Numbered from the stretch's first letter, positions 35,820 to 44,486 are shown. The stretch is 64,000 nucleotides of DNA from Agathobaculum sp. Marseille-P7918 (GCF_900625105.1 NZ_UYYD01000006.1:1-64000), one strand, 5' to 3'. Numbers and translations are program-made. The notes: a model not told the origin generated them from the letters alone.

Positions 35820-37607
35820 TTATGCATGTTCCGGGATCTGCTCGATCTGCGTCAGATACTTCTGCTGATAATAGCGCAGCTTTTCTGCAAACTGCGGCGT
35901 GGATTTATACTCCTGCTTTGCATAGGCATGCGTGTCAAATTCCTGCGCACCCTCGCCCAGCTGGATGGTATAAATCGCAATGTTCGAACAGTGGTCGCTG
36001 ATCTTTTCCAAGTCGTGTACGATATCCAGGAAGTGAATACCGGTCTGCATGGTGCATTCGCTGCGGCTCAGACGCTCGATATGACGGCTCTTGAGGCGCT
36101 CCTTGAGCGTATCGACCACTTCTTCAATCGGCTCCACCGTACGCGCTACCGATACCGAGCGGGTCACATACCCTTCGACCGTCAGGTCGAGCGCTTCGCC
36201 GACCGCGCCGCACATCGCGTGCAGTTCCTGCAACGCCGCGGGCGAGAACGACATATCCGCCTGCCGGAATTCATCCACCCGGCCGAAAATATTCTGCGCA
36301 TAGTCGCCGATCTTTTCAAAATCCGACAGCGAGTGCATCATCTCCGCCAACTGACGGCGCTGGTCCACCGAACGGATGTTGTGGATGTTGGTCAGATAAC
36401 GGCCGATCTCCACCTCCGCGCGGTCGAGAAAGCTCTCATGCTCCCGGAAGATATCTTCCTTGGGCATCGCATCCTGAAACAGAGGGTCGGTCGCCAAGCG
36501 GAAATTCTGCTTGGCCGCGTCGCCCATATCCGCGATGCAGCGCTGCGCCTGCTCAAGCGCCAGCGACGGCGTGGTCAAAAAGCGCGGCTCGAGCTTGGCC
36601 AGCGGATCTTCCTGCACTTCGCCGGAAGGCACGCTCCAAGTTGCCAGCTTGACGAGCAGCTTGGTAAACGGCAGGAACAGGATCGTACAGGTGACATTGA
36701 ACAGCGTGTGGAAGTTTGCAATGCCGCCCTTGTCGATCGCGCTGTCCCAGAAAGAAAATCCCACCGTATATTGGACGGCATACACTGCAACCAGGAACAC
36801 AATGGAACCGATCAGATTAAAATAGAAGTGAACCATTGCGGTACGGCGCGCGTTCTTCGAGCCGCCCAACGAGGACAGAAACGCCGTGATACAGGTGCCG
36901 ATATTCTGACCCAGAATAATTGGAATCGCGGCGGCATAGGTGATCGCACCCGTGGTGGACAGTGCCTGCAAAATACCGACCGACGCCGACGAGGACTGGA
37001 TGATCGCGGTAACGCCCGCGCCGACCAGCACGCCCAGAACCGGGTTGGCGATGGTTGCAAACAGCTGCGCAAACTGCGGCAGATCCGCCAGCGGCGCCAC
37101 CGCGCTCTCCATCACCGACATACCGATGAACAAAATACCAAAGCCGGAAAAGATATCCGCGATATCGCGGGTGCGGCGCTTCTTGGCCAGCATCATAATG
37201 ATGACGCCCGCCAGCACGATGATATACGCCAGATTCTTGGGCTTGAGCATCTGCATGAACAGGTTTTCGCTGACCGCTCCGCCGCTGTCCAGACGCAGAA
37301 TCTGCGCGGTGATGGTCGTGCCGATATTCGCGCCCAGAATGACGCCGACCGACTGCTGCAGCGACATGATGCCTGCGTTAACAAAGCCGACCACCATGAC
37401 GGTCGTTGCCGACGAAGACTGGATCACCATCGTGACGACCAGACCCATCAGCAGCGCCTTGAACACGTTGCCGGTCATTTTTTCCAGTGTCTTTTCCAAT
37501 TTGGAGCCTGCCGCACGCTCCAAGCCTTTTCCCATTGTCGTCATGCCATAGATGAACAGCGCCAAACCGCCGATCAACTGCACAATTGACAGCGCATTAA
37601 ACTCCAT
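35820..37607 (-). CDS. Na/Pi cotransporter family protein with PhoU-like domain
   Basis: A 595-residue protein. The N-terminal half contains two Na/Pi-cotransport repeats, each with a QSSSATT-type motif (VIQSSSATTVMVVGF about residues 62-76; IIQSSSASVGIL about 203-214) and a GANIGTT / GQNIGTC motif. The C-terminal 220 residues form a PhoU-like helical domain. In other bacteria such proteins take up or export phosphate. GGAGG fixes the start at 37607. It is monocistronic and convergent with the MMPL operon; no other phosphate genes are nearby. Confidence 0.9.
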   Translation of the reverse strand: MEFNALSIVQLIGGLALFIYGMTTMGKGLERAAGSKLEKTLEKMTGNVFKALLMGLVVTMVIQSSSATTVMVVGFVNAGIMSLQQSVGVILGANIGTTITAQILRLDSGGAVSENLFMQMLKPKNLAYIIVLAGVIIMMLAKKRRTRDIADIFSGFGILFIGMSVMESAVAPLADLPQFAQLFATIANPVLGVLVGAGVTAIIQSSSASVGILQALSTTGAITYAAAIPIILGQNIGTCITAFLSSLGGSKNARRTAMVHFYFNLIGSIVFLVAVYAVQYTVGFSFWDSAIDKGGIANFHTLFNVTCTILFLPFTKLLVKLATWSVPSGEVQEDPLAKLEPRFLTTPSLALEQAQRCIADMGDAAKQNFRLATDPLFQDAMPKEDIFREHESFLDRAEVEIGRYLTNIHNIRSVDQRRQLAEMMHSLSDFEKIGDYAQNIFGRVDEFRQADMSFSPAALQELHAMCGAVGEALDLTVEGYVTRSVSVARTVEPIEEVVDTLKERLKSRHIERLSRSECTMQTGIHFLDIVHDLEKISDHCSNIAIYTIQLGEGAQEFDTHAYAKQEYKSTPQFAEKLRYYQQKYLTQIEQIPEHA

Positions 37608-37665
37608 GGGTTTCCTCCGTTTCACATCTCTCTTACAATTCTCTTACGTTCCCCATACATTTCCC

Positions 37666-37694
37666 AGTATACTGTTTTCACTATTCTCTGTCAA
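37666..37694 (-). promoter_or_regulatory. Sigma-A promoter of the Na/Pi transporter
   Basis: On the minus strand perfect TTGACA (plus 37689-37694), a 17-bp spacer and TATACT (plus 37666-37671). The symmetric AGTATACT core could also act as a -10 for the divergent gene at 37725. Confidence 0.85.
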
Positions 37695-37724
37695 CGATAA
37701 AAAAACCGAAGGGAGTCTTATTGT

Positions 37725-38387
37725 GTGAAAATCCCGTTAATATTAGTCTCAAGCGGACGGTTTATGGACACATTGTCCATGTGGCGCAGACAGTCTGAAT
37801 TATATGCCGACTGCCTGTCCGCCGCGGGCGGCGCAGGCGTTTTGTGCAGCGGTGGCGACACCGATGCGCTTGCCGACCGCTGCGACGGCCTGCTGCTGGC
37901 CGGCGGCGGCGACCTGCATCCCGCGCGATACGGTCAGGATCGCACCTGCGATTTTCTGTCCATCGACCCGGTGCGCGACGCGGAGGAACAAGCCTTGTTC
38001 GAAGCATTTTACGCGCGCGGCAAGCCGGTGCTCGGCATCTGCCGCGGCGTGCAGGCGATCAACGTCTTTCTCGGCGGCACACTGCGGCAGCATGTGGAAG
38101 GCCACGCAAACTGCTGTCACGCCGTCCGCTGCACCGGGCAGCTTGCCGACCTGCTCGGCGATGCACTCACCGTCAACAGCTATCACCATCAGACCGTGGA
38201 CCGCATCGCAGCCGGCCTGACAGCCGCCGCCTGCGCGCCGGACGGCGTGGTCGAATCGCTTGTCCACCAGTCTGCCCCGCTGCTCGGCGTGCAATGGCAT
38301 CCGGAACGCATGGTGGCCTCCGTCTGTGACGACGTGACCGGCGCCGATCATCTGCCGTTGTTCCGCTGGCTGTGTGCACGCTGCTGA
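37725..38387 (+). CDS. Gamma-glutamyl-gamma-aminobutyrate hydrolase-like amidotransferase (peptidase C26)
   Basis: A 220-residue class-I glutamine-amidotransferase-fold hydrolase. The nucleophile elbow is GICRGVQAIN (Cys about residue 105), and the His-Glu pair is in GVQWHPER (about 188-195). The oxyanion-like GGGDLHP segment is near residue 60. This matches PuuD/C26 enzymes that cleave gamma-glutamyl bonds, but it is shorter than PuuD. GTG at 37725 after GGGAG is the start. It has its own terminator. Substrate is unknown; no polyamine genes are adjacent. Confidence 0.85.
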   Translation: MKIPLILVSSGRFMDTLSMWRRQSELYADCLSAAGGAGVLCSGGDTDALADRCDGLLLAGGGDLHPARYGQDRTCDFLSIDPVRDAEEQALFEAFYARGKPVLGICRGVQAINVFLGGTLRQHVEGHANCCHAVRCTGQLADLLGDALTVNSYHHQTVDRIAAGLTAAACAPDGVVESLVHQSAPLLGVQWHPERMVASVCDDVTGADHLPLFRWLCARC

Positions 38388-38407
38388 CACCCGTATCCCA
38401 AAGCGCA

Positions 38408-38441
38408 AAGGAGCAGGGCCAACGCCCTGCTCCCCTTTTGT
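38408..38441. terminator. Bidirectional terminator (C26 hydrolase / tspO)
   Basis: Perfect stem GGAGCAGGGC / GCCCTGCTCC with a CAAC loop between convergent genes, followed by CCTTTTG on the plus strand. Confidence 0.85.
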
Positions 38442-38451
38442 TCCATTCTGT

Positions 38452-38916
38452 TCAGCGGTTGAGCACCCAGACAGCGGCATTCAGATAGGCGGCAAACAAC
38501 AGCCACAGCACATACGGCACCAGCAGCCAAGCCGCGGCGCGGCTCACCTGCCGGAAGGCCACGATCGTCGCCAGCACCAACACCAGCAGGAAAATCAGCC
38601 ACACCAGCGAAGCGCCATACAGTCCCGCCCGGAAAAACAGCAGCGGCCAGACAAAATTGACGGCAAGCTGCACGCCGTACAGCGTCAGCGCGCGCTTTTT
38701 ATCCGCCTGCGGCGCGTCCGCCCGAAAAACCAATACGCTGGCAATGCCCATCAGCAAATACAGCACCGTCCACGCCACCGGAAACACCCACGGCGGCGGC
38801 GCGAGCGGCGGCTGCACCAGCGCGCCGTATGTCGCCATGCTGCCCATGGTCAGCCAGGCGGCCAGCCCGCCGACCGCCAGCGGCAGCGCAAGCCCTGCGA
38901 TCCAAATTCCAAGCAA
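38452..38916 (-). CDS. tspO: TspO/MBR family membrane protein
   Basis: A 154-residue five-helix membrane protein of the tryptophan-rich sensory/peripheral benzodiazepine receptor family, which binds tetrapyrroles. Landmarks are PPLAPPPWVFPVAWTVLYLLMGIAS (about residues 36-60 across two blocks), the Trp-rich NFVWPLLFF (about 87-95) and the terminal YLNAAVWVLNR. The start is TTG at 38916, after a strong GGGAGGG. It lies 63 bases from the GntR-ABC operon and might be its last gene. No terminator separates them that I can see. Confidence 0.9.
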   Translation of the reverse strand: MLGIWIAGLALPLAVGGLAAWLTMGSMATYGALVQPPLAPPPWVFPVAWTVLYLLMGIASVLVFRADAPQADKKRALTLYGVQLAVNFVWPLLFFRAGLYGASLVWLIFLLVLVLATIVAFRQVSRAAAWLLVPYVLWLLFAAYLNAAVWVLNR

Positions 38917-38979
38917 CGCTCTCCCTCCCTTTACGGTCAGGATATGGTGCTGCGTCCGTTTTTATGCATCCAAGGACGG

Positions 38980-39129
38980 TTACAGCAAACCCAGCGCCAT
39001 CATTTCGGTGATGGTCAGCGCGTTTTCCTCATCCTCTCCATCCTGCAACGGGCGCAGCTTTGCGCCGCAGTTCGGACAGGTGTCATATTCATCGTCAAAG
39101 GCTTTGCCGCAGTATTCGCAGAATTTCAT
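38980..39129 (-). CDS. 49-residue zinc-ribbon protein
   Basis: A very small protein, MKFCEYCGKAFDDEYDTCPNCGAKL..., with a CxxC-x10-CxxC zinc ribbon and an acidic tail (DGEDEEN). It starts 2 bases after the permease stop region with AAGGAG, so it is part of the GntR-ABC operon. The longer frame starting at 39198 lies inside the permease and has no ribosome site. Small ribbons of this kind are common in Clostridia, and the role is unknown; it may sense metal or tether a partner to the transporter. Confidence 0.75.
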   Translation of the reverse strand: MKFCEYCGKAFDDEYDTCPNCGAKLRPLQDGEDEENALTITEMMALGLL

Positions 39130-39131
39130 AC

Positions 39132-39791
39132 TTACAACTCCTTTTGCTGATAGGTGTGTACACTGACGGCGTAGAAAACTACATAGACCGCAAGGCAAAC
39201 CAGCAGCACCGCTGCCATCGGCAGGCCGAGCGGCATGGTTTCCAGCCGATGAATTCCCTGCCGAAGCATCTCCACCATCCCGGGAAGGATATCCAGTTTG
39301 ACAATTGCCGCCATGGATAAAATCGGCACCCAGACTACCGCCACCAGAATATACCGCGACTTTTCCACGCCGAACTTAAACGTGATGACGAGCATCAGCC
39401 CCATCATCAACAGGGCGATCACCTCACCGCAAAACAAACTAATCAAATTCTCTGTCAGGGAAGCCGACGGATTGACCATCGAATAGGCTACCGTCATCGC
39501 CGCCGCCAGCACGCACAGCACAAGATTAATCAGCAGTCCCATCAGGTACTTGCTGCCGACCACCTCGCGCCGCAGAATGGGCAGCGAAAGGCTGAGCTTA
39601 TCCCAGCCGTAAGCCTGGTCGGACGCACACAGCGTCGCGGGCATCATAATACTGAGCATGACGATAATCATGTTGAAAAACATGGCCCCACTCCACGCGA
39701 ACCCTGCAAACGCAAACACCACCAGAATAAACAGCATCGACCGAATAGACTGCCGGAAATTCAGCCAATCGGCATACAGCATCGCTTTCAT
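39132..39791 (-). CDS. ABC-2 type transporter permease
   Basis: A 219-residue six-helix membrane protein. Hydrophobic segments lie at about residues 18-33, 36-52, 85-103, 118-137, 147-165 and 192-212. The motif QAYGWDKLSLSLPILRREVVGSKYL (in the loop between helices 2 and 3) is typical of ABC-2 permeases of the PF13346 type. Its start overlaps the ATPase stop by 4 bases. A GntR regulator, ATPase and ABC-2 permease together form a YtrA-like export unit, usually induced by cell-envelope stress or antibiotics. The exported substrate is unknown. Confidence 0.88.
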   Translation of the reverse strand: MKAMLYADWLNFRQSIRSMLFILVVFAFAGFAWSGAMFFNMIIVMLSIMMPATLCASDQAYGWDKLSLSLPILRREVVGSKYLMGLLINLVLCVLAAAMTVAYSMVNPSASLTENLISLFCGEVIALLMMGLMLVITFKFGVEKSRYILVAVVWVPILSMAAIVKLDILPGMVEMLRQGIHRLETMPLGLPMAAVLLVCLAVYVVFYAVSVHTYQQKEL

Positions 39792-40639
39792 CTTGCTTCC
39801 TCCCCTCTCGTCAGGAACAGCATCACCTGTTCGATGTTGACCGGTTCGACCGGCCAGTTTGCCGGCACGCCGGTGCGGCGCACCAACGCTTCGCAGCCAA
39901 ACGCGCCCATGCGCTTGCCGCGCACCGCCGCCGGGTCGAGCGCGGACAGCTGTTCCGCCGTGCAGCGCAGCACACCGTAGGTATCCAGCAATTCATCCCG
40001 CGGCTCAGACAAAACGATCTGCCCCTGATGGATGAACGTGATGTAATCCGCAATTTTGTCCAGATCGCTTGTGATATGGCTGGACAGCAAAATCGAATGG
40101 CCGTCATCCTGCATGAAATCATAAAACAGGTCGAGCACCTCATCCCGCACCACTGGGTCCAAACCGCTGGTCGGCTCATCCATCAGCAGCAATTCCGCCT
40201 CATGCGACATCGCCGCGGCAATATTGACCTTCATGCGCATGCCTTTGGAATAGTCCTTGATCTTTTTGTCCACATCAATACCAAACCGTTTGAGAAAGCC
40301 AAAGAACTGCTCGGAATGCCAGTTTTGATACGCCTTTCCCATCAGTACATCCACCTGACGGGCGTTCATCGTGTTGAGAAAGCAACCGTCCTCCAGCACC
40401 ACGCCGATGCGCTCCTTGACCGCGCGCTCGTCCGCGAGATTGTCCTGCCCCAGCACGCGGATGCTGCCCGCGTCGCGGCGGATCAGGTTGAGGATCGCTT
40501 TGATCGTTGTGGTCTTGCCCGCGCCGTTTTCGCCGATGAATCCCATCACGCAGCCGCCCGGCAGCGTGAACGTAACATCCCGGAGCGCAAACCCCTCGTA
40601 TTGTTTGCACAGCCCCTTGATCTCCAATGCGTTTCCCAT
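39788..40639 (-). CDS. ABC transporter ATP-binding protein
   Basis: A 283-residue ABC-type ATPase. Walker A is GENGAGKTTT (residues 36-45), the signature is the variant YSKGMRMKVNIA (about 129-140), Walker B is LLLMDEPTSGLD and the switch His is in LLSSHITSD. The C-terminal 70 residues are an extra domain seen in BcrA/YtrB-like exporters. It starts at the gntR stop (1-base overlap) and overlaps the permease, so it is translationally coupled. It is the energising subunit of the export system. Confidence 0.92.
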   Translation of the reverse strand: MGNALEIKGLCKQYEGFALRDVTFTLPGGCVMGFIGENGAGKTTTIKAILNLIRRDAGSIRVLGQDNLADERAVKERIGVVLEDGCFLNTMNARQVDVLMGKAYQNWHSEQFFGFLKRFGIDVDKKIKDYSKGMRMKVNIAAAMSHEAELLLMDEPTSGLDPVVRDEVLDLFYDFMQDDGHSILLSSHITSDLDKIADYITFIHQGQIVLSEPRDELLDTYGVLRCTAEQLSALDPAAVRGKRMGAFGCEALVRRTGVPANWPVEPVNIEQVMLFLTRGEEAR

Positions 40640-41016
40640 CAGATCCCCTCCTCAAATACCGCTGCCGCGATCTCCAGAAACGCATCCTTTTCCAAATTGC
40701 CCAGATGCGCCGCCTTCGCAGCCTCTTCCAGATGCGCTTCGACCCGGCGCAGCTGTTCCTCCTTCAAAAGTTCCACGCCCACCGGTGCGACAAAACTGCC
40801 GCGCCCGGTCTGGCTGATGATAAATCCCTCGCGCTCGAGTTCTTCATAAGCGCGTTTGGTCGTGATGACGCTGATGCGCAGCTCTTTCGCCAGCAGCCGC
40901 ATGGACGGCAGCGCTTCGCCCGGCTGCAGCTCGCCGCCGACAATTTTCGCCTTGATCTGCCGCACGATCTGCTCATAAATCGGTGTACCATCCACGTTCG
41001 ACAGGATGATGTCCAT
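40639..41016 (-). CDS. GntR-family (YtrA-type) transcriptional regulator
   Basis: A 125-residue regulator with an N-terminal winged HTH (about residues 8-75): TPIYEQIVRQIKAKIVGG, LPSMRLLAKELRISVITTKRAYEELEREGFI and GRGSFVA. The short C-terminal helical tail (about 50 residues) marks the YtrA subfamily, which typically represses its own ABC transporter operon. GGGGAGG precedes the ATG at 41016; the frame's earlier ATGs overlap the promoter. An inverted repeat over the -10 is its likely operator. Confidence 0.92.
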   Translation of the reverse strand: MDIILSNVDGTPIYEQIVRQIKAKIVGGELQPGEALPSMRLLAKELRISVITTKRAYEELEREGFIISQTGRGSFVAPVGVELLKEEQLRRVEAHLEEAAKAAHLGNLEKDAFLEIAAAVFEEGI

Positions 41017-41037
41017 TGCATCCTCCCCTTCCATATC

Positions 41038-41075
41038 GTATATACTCATTATATACAATATTTACACCATGTCAA
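41038..41075 (-). promoter_or_regulatory. Promoter and candidate operator of the GntR-ABC operon
   Basis: On the minus strand TTGACA (plus 41070-41075), a 16-bp spacer and TATAAT (plus 41048-41053). An inverted repeat GTATAT-7-ATATAC (plus 41038-41056) covers the -10 and start region, as in YtrA-type autoregulation. Confidence 0.75.
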
Positions 41076-41101
41076 CCCTATGGCGAATTATTTTTTGCAG
41101 A

Positions 41102-41137
41102 CAAAACGCCGGCCCGGCGTTTGCCGGGTCGGCGTTT
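41102..41137 (-). terminator. Terminator of the histidine kinase gene
   Basis: On the minus strand AACGCCGACCCGGC / GCCGGGCCGGCGTT with an AAAC loop, followed by TTTG. It lies 31 bases after the stop at 41168. Confidence 0.8.
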
Positions 41138-41167
41138 CCTCCCACATGTTCTGTTGTTCTGCTCTTG

Positions 41168-43228
41168 TTACGGCTGGATGACAAAGACGATCTGCACCTT
41201 GAACAGGTCGCCGTCCACCGAAACCGCAAACGTACCGCCGCAGGCTTCGACATAGCTCTTCGCGATCGCAAGCCCAAGGCCGCTGCCCTCGGTCGAGCGC
41301 GCCGCGTCGCCGCGGACAAACCGCTCGGTAATCTCGCTTGCATCAAAGTCCATCGCATAGTTGGCAATGTTCTTTAGTTCGATCACCGCGTTGTTTCTGT
41401 CCTCCTTGACCGAAACGAACACGCGCGTGCCGGGCATTGCGTACTTGACACAGTTGCCGATCAGATTTTCCATCACGCGGGACATCTTTTTGCCGTCCGC
41501 CCAGATCGGCACCTCGTGATCGGGCATATCCACCTTGAGCGTCAGTTTGCCGTCGCCGATCGACCGATCCTGCTCACCCAGCGCCTGCCGCACGAGCGTA
41601 CAGGCATCCAGCCGCTCGCACAGCATCTGCTCCGCCCCCGACTGCACCTTGGAGATATCAAACAGGTCGCTCGTCAGGTTTTTCAGCCGCATCCCTTTCT
41701 GATGGATGATTTTTGCGTAGTCGTTGGCCTCTTCCGGGGTCAGATGTTCCTGACAAAGCAGGTCGGAATAATTGAGGATGGAGGTCAGCGGGGTCTTGAG
41801 GTCGTGGCTGACGTTGGTGATGAGCTCACTTTTCATGCGCTCGGCGCGGATCTCGTTTTGCAAAGCAGCCTGCATACCGTCGCCCAGCGAGTTGATATCG
41901 TCCGCCATCGCGGCAAAAACCCCGGCAGGCATGTCGGTCAGCTTATAGGTCAGGTCGCCGCCGCGCAGACGCTTGAGTGCGTCTACCACGCGGTCAAAGC
42001 CGTCGATGCGCTTGAGTAAGAACCACGCCGATACAATGAACCATGCAATCCCAAGCAGCAGCGGCGTCCACTCGCCGTCTATGCCGAACCACGTCGCAAA
42101 GATTGCCAGAAGCGCGGTATATCCGAAGAAAACAAGCATCACATTTCGGGTCTTATAATTTGCAAACACCTTGCGCCACAGGCTGTCCTTGCCTCGCCCC
42201 ACGCCATGCCGGGCATTGCGGAACAGATTGATTACCCAGCGGAACAGTCGTACCACTGTACGCCAGCACCAGCGAATCGCCCGCAGAATAAACGAACGCT
42301 GGACAAAGGAACGGTTCTTCAGGTTGCGCACGAGCGAGAGGATCAGCTCCATTACCAGGGCAAACGCGCAGACCAGCAGCACAGTCAGCAGCTTGGTCAT
42401 CAGCGCCATGGTGTGACTGTCGCGGAACAAGGCCAAATCCAGGCCCAGTGCCACGAGCAACGCAGTGCCGATCGTCACGCCGATGATGATGCACACATTC
42501 AGTTCGACAAACATCCGGTCGATCAGCACCAGATGCACTTCCTCGTCCTCCGGCCGACGGCCGGTGACAAACAGCAGGTAAATAAACGCCACCAACGCTA
42601 CAAAGAAAACAGCAATGCTTTTGGTCAGCGCGCCATTAACGATATCGCGCCCTTGTTCCCACGAATTCTGCATAACAGAAACCTGCTCACCAGTCAGGCG
42701 CAGCAGGATGCAGTCGTCATCCGCCAGCTTATTCCGAAGCCCCGCTTTTTCTAATCGGGTCTGATCCTCCCAATAATAATCATACGCGCTCGTCCAATCG
42801 GACAATTCATAGCTGTAATCCGAAATATCCACATTGCCGTACCAATCTCCCGGCCGGATCACCACATAATACGGCGCGGTTTTCAGCCCCGCCTCGGTCA
42901 GATTTGCATTGCTGATAACATTTCCGCCGATTTTGGCATAATAGTCACCGCAAAAATAGGCGCTCAGGGATTCCGTGACATCATCTTTTTCATAAGGATT
43001 CAAAAGCATCCGGTTCAGCGTCGAAAGTGCTTCGCCAAATTCGTTTTTGAGCGTACGCGATTCCGCAAAGCTCGACTCGAACTGGTAAAGCACCGCGCCC
43101 GGATCCCCGCTTTTTTCATAGAACCACTGTGCCGCGTTGCCCAGTGTCAATCCAGCCACCGCCACACAGACAAGGCACAGAATAAACGCCGCGCCCTTGA
43201 GGATGGGCGACCGCATCACCTTTTTCAT
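41168..43228 (-). CDS. Sensor histidine kinase
   Basis: A 686-residue membrane kinase. One N-terminal helix (about 10-29) is followed by an extracytoplasmic sensor domain (about 30-200), then about five more helices (about 204-222, 243-264, 277-298, 362-380, 388-405) before the catalytic part. A HAMP-like linker precedes the H-box VSHDLKTPLTSI (phosphorylated His475). N-box NLIGNCVKYA and G-box EGSGLGLAI complete the ATPase domain. It overlaps the response regulator stop by 4 bases. The unusual number of helices suggests intramembrane as well as extracellular sensing. The signal is unknown. Confidence 0.9.
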   Translation of the reverse strand: MKKVMRSPILKGAAFILCLVCVAVAGLTLGNAAQWFYEKSGDPGAVLYQFESSFAESRTLKNEFGEALSTLNRMLLNPYEKDDVTESLSAYFCGDYYAKIGGNVISNANLTEAGLKTAPYYVVIRPGDWYGNVDISDYSYELSDWTSAYDYYWEDQTRLEKAGLRNKLADDDCILLRLTGEQVSVMQNSWEQGRDIVNGALTKSIAVFFVALVAFIYLLFVTGRRPEDEEVHLVLIDRMFVELNVCIIIGVTIGTALLVALGLDLALFRDSHTMALMTKLLTVLLVCAFALVMELILSLVRNLKNRSFVQRSFILRAIRWCWRTVVRLFRWVINLFRNARHGVGRGKDSLWRKVFANYKTRNVMLVFFGYTALLAIFATWFGIDGEWTPLLLGIAWFIVSAWFLLKRIDGFDRVVDALKRLRGGDLTYKLTDMPAGVFAAMADDINSLGDGMQAALQNEIRAERMKSELITNVSHDLKTPLTSILNYSDLLCQEHLTPEEANDYAKIIHQKGMRLKNLTSDLFDISKVQSGAEQMLCERLDACTLVRQALGEQDRSIGDGKLTLKVDMPDHEVPIWADGKKMSRVMENLIGNCVKYAMPGTRVFVSVKEDRNNAVIELKNIANYAMDFDASEITERFVRGDAARSTEGSGLGLAIAKSYVEACGGTFAVSVDGDLFKVQIVFVIQP

Positions 43229-43926
43229 GTTCCCTCGCTCCTCTCTATCTTATAGCCCACGCCCCACACGACCTTGAGATAGCGCGGCTCCTTAGGGTTG
43301 ATCTCGATCTTTTCGCGGATATGCCGCACATGCACCGCAATCGCGTTGTCCGACACCACCTCGTCATGCCACACCTGCCGGTAAATCTCCTCGGTGGAGA
43401 ACACCTTGCCCGGATGGCGGCACAGCAGCTCGAGGATTTTATACTCGAGCGGCGTCAGGCGCACCGCCTCACCATCCACCGTCACGGTTTTGCTCTCGGT
43501 GTCCAGCACCAGTCCGCGAATGGCGATCTGCTTTTCGGTCACCTGCATCGCGCCCAGCTGCGTATACCGCCGCAGCTGGCTCTTGACGCGTGCGACCAGC
43601 TCGGACGGGTTAAAGGGCTTGGTGATATAATCGTCCGCGCCCGCCGTCAGGCCGAGGATTTTATCCGCGTCCTCGCTTTTGGCCGAAATAAGGATGATCG
43701 GAATATTCTTGCTCTCCCGCACCTTGAGCAGCGTTTTGATGCCGTCCAGTTCGGGCATCATAATGTCCAGCAGCAACAGATGCACCGTCCGCGTCATTAT
43801 GATATCCAACGCTTCCAGACCGTTGTATGCCTTCTCCACCGCGTAGCCGTCCGCCTGCAAAAAGATCGCGATACTGTCTACAATCTCCTTATCATCGTCT
43901 ACCACCAACACGCTCAGTTTCTCCAT
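43225..43926 (-). CDS. OmpR/VanR-type response regulator
   Basis: A 233-residue response regulator. The receiver domain has the acidic pair VVDDD (residues 8-12), phosphoacceptor Asp54 (LLLLDIMMPELDG) and the conserved Lys in ITKPF (about 103). The winged-helix DNA-binding domain (about 130-230) has the VSDNAIAVHVRHIREKIE recognition region. It is the partner of the downstream kinase (ATGA overlap) and resembles VanR/PhoP-type systems in Clostridia. AGGAGGGGGG lies before the ATG at 43926. No adjacent target gene is obvious. Confidence 0.93.
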   Translation of the reverse strand: MEKLSVLVVDDDKEIVDSIAIFLQADGYAVEKAYNGLEALDIIMTRTVHLLLLDIMMPELDGIKTLLKVRESKNIPIILISAKSEDADKILGLTAGADDYITKPFNPSELVARVKSQLRRYTQLGAMQVTEKQIAIRGLVLDTESKTVTVDGEAVRLTPLEYKILELLCRHPGKVFSTEEIYRQVWHDEVVSDNAIAVHVRHIREKIEINPKEPRYLKVVWGVGYKIERSEGT

Positions 43927-44019
43927 GGTGTCCCCCCTCCTCTATGGTTCTATAATAACAAAGGATTCTGTTGATTTTCCTCATGAAATTCTTAAGATTT
44001 TCTTATGGTTTGCACATAG

Positions 44020-44052
44020 CAAAAAAGAGACGCCATATTGGCGTCTCTTTTC
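44020..44052 (-). terminator. Terminator of the tRNA operon
   Basis: On the minus strand AAGAGACGCC / GGCGTCTCTT with an AATAT loop and a T-run. It lies 5 bases after the CCA end of tRNA-Cys. Confidence 0.92.
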
Positions 44053-44056
44053 TTTT

Positions 44057-44130
44057 TGGAGGTACCACCCAGAATCGAACTGGGGATCAGGGAGTTGCAG
44101 TCCCACGCCTTACCGCTTGGCTATGGTACC
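44057..44130 (-). tRNA. tRNA-Cys (anticodon GCA)
   Basis: The minus-strand sequence forms a full cloverleaf: acceptor GGTACCA/TGGTACC, discriminator T and encoded CCA. The anticodon loop ACTGCAACT reads GCA. It is the last gene of a four-tRNA operon. Confidence 0.95.
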
Positions 44131-44135
44131 AAATA

Positions 44136-44211
44136 TGGAGCGGCTGACGAGGCTCGAACTCGCTACCTCCACCTTGGCAAGGTGGCGCTCTACCAGATGA
44201 GCTACAGCCGC
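44136..44211 (-). tRNA. tRNA-Gly (anticodon GCC)
   Basis: A full cloverleaf on the minus strand with acceptor GCGGCTG/CAGCCGC and encoded CCA. The anticodon loop CTTGCCAAG reads GCC. T-loop GTTCGAGCC is present. Confidence 0.95.
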
Positions 44212-44217
44212 ATATTA

Positions 44218-44293
44218 TGGTGCCTCCGGGCGGAATCGAACCACCGACACGGGGATTTTCAGTCCCCTGCTCTACCGACTGAGCTACAGAGGC
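44218..44293 (-). tRNA. tRNA-Phe (anticodon GAA)
   Basis: A full cloverleaf on the minus strand with acceptor GCCTCTG/CGGAGGC (one G-T pair), discriminator A and encoded CCA. The anticodon loop ACTGAAAAT reads GAA. Confidence 0.95.
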
Positions 44294-44325
44294 AAATTTT
44301 CTTCAACCGGTTTGGATTGAAGAAA

Positions 44326-44402
44326 TGGCGACCCGGATGGGACTTGAACCCACGGCCTCCAGCGTGACAGGCTGGCGCTCTAACCAACTGAGCTACCGGG
44401 CC
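44326..44402 (-). tRNA. tRNA-Asp (anticodon GTC)
   Basis: A full cloverleaf on the minus strand with acceptor GGCCCGG/CCGGGTC (one G-T pair), discriminator G and encoded CCA. The anticodon loop CTGTCACG reads GTC. It is the first gene of the tRNA operon. Confidence 0.95.
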
Positions 44403-44438
44403 GAATCGCCGCCGCTGTAATCATCAGCGGCAGGATTA

Positions 44439-44467
44439 ATTATATCGAAACAACAGCCAAATGTCAA
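44439..44467 (-). promoter_or_regulatory. Promoter of the Asp-Phe-Gly-Cys tRNA operon
   Basis: On the minus strand a perfect consensus: TTGACA (plus 44462-44467), 17 bp, TATAAT (plus 44439-44444). Confidence 0.92.
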
Positions 44468-44486
44468 CTGTTTTTTTACGATTTTT

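Noticed and set aside
35826-37589. 587-codon plus-strand frame over the Na/Pi transporter
   Set aside because: Antisense shadow with His/Arg/Gln-rich composition.
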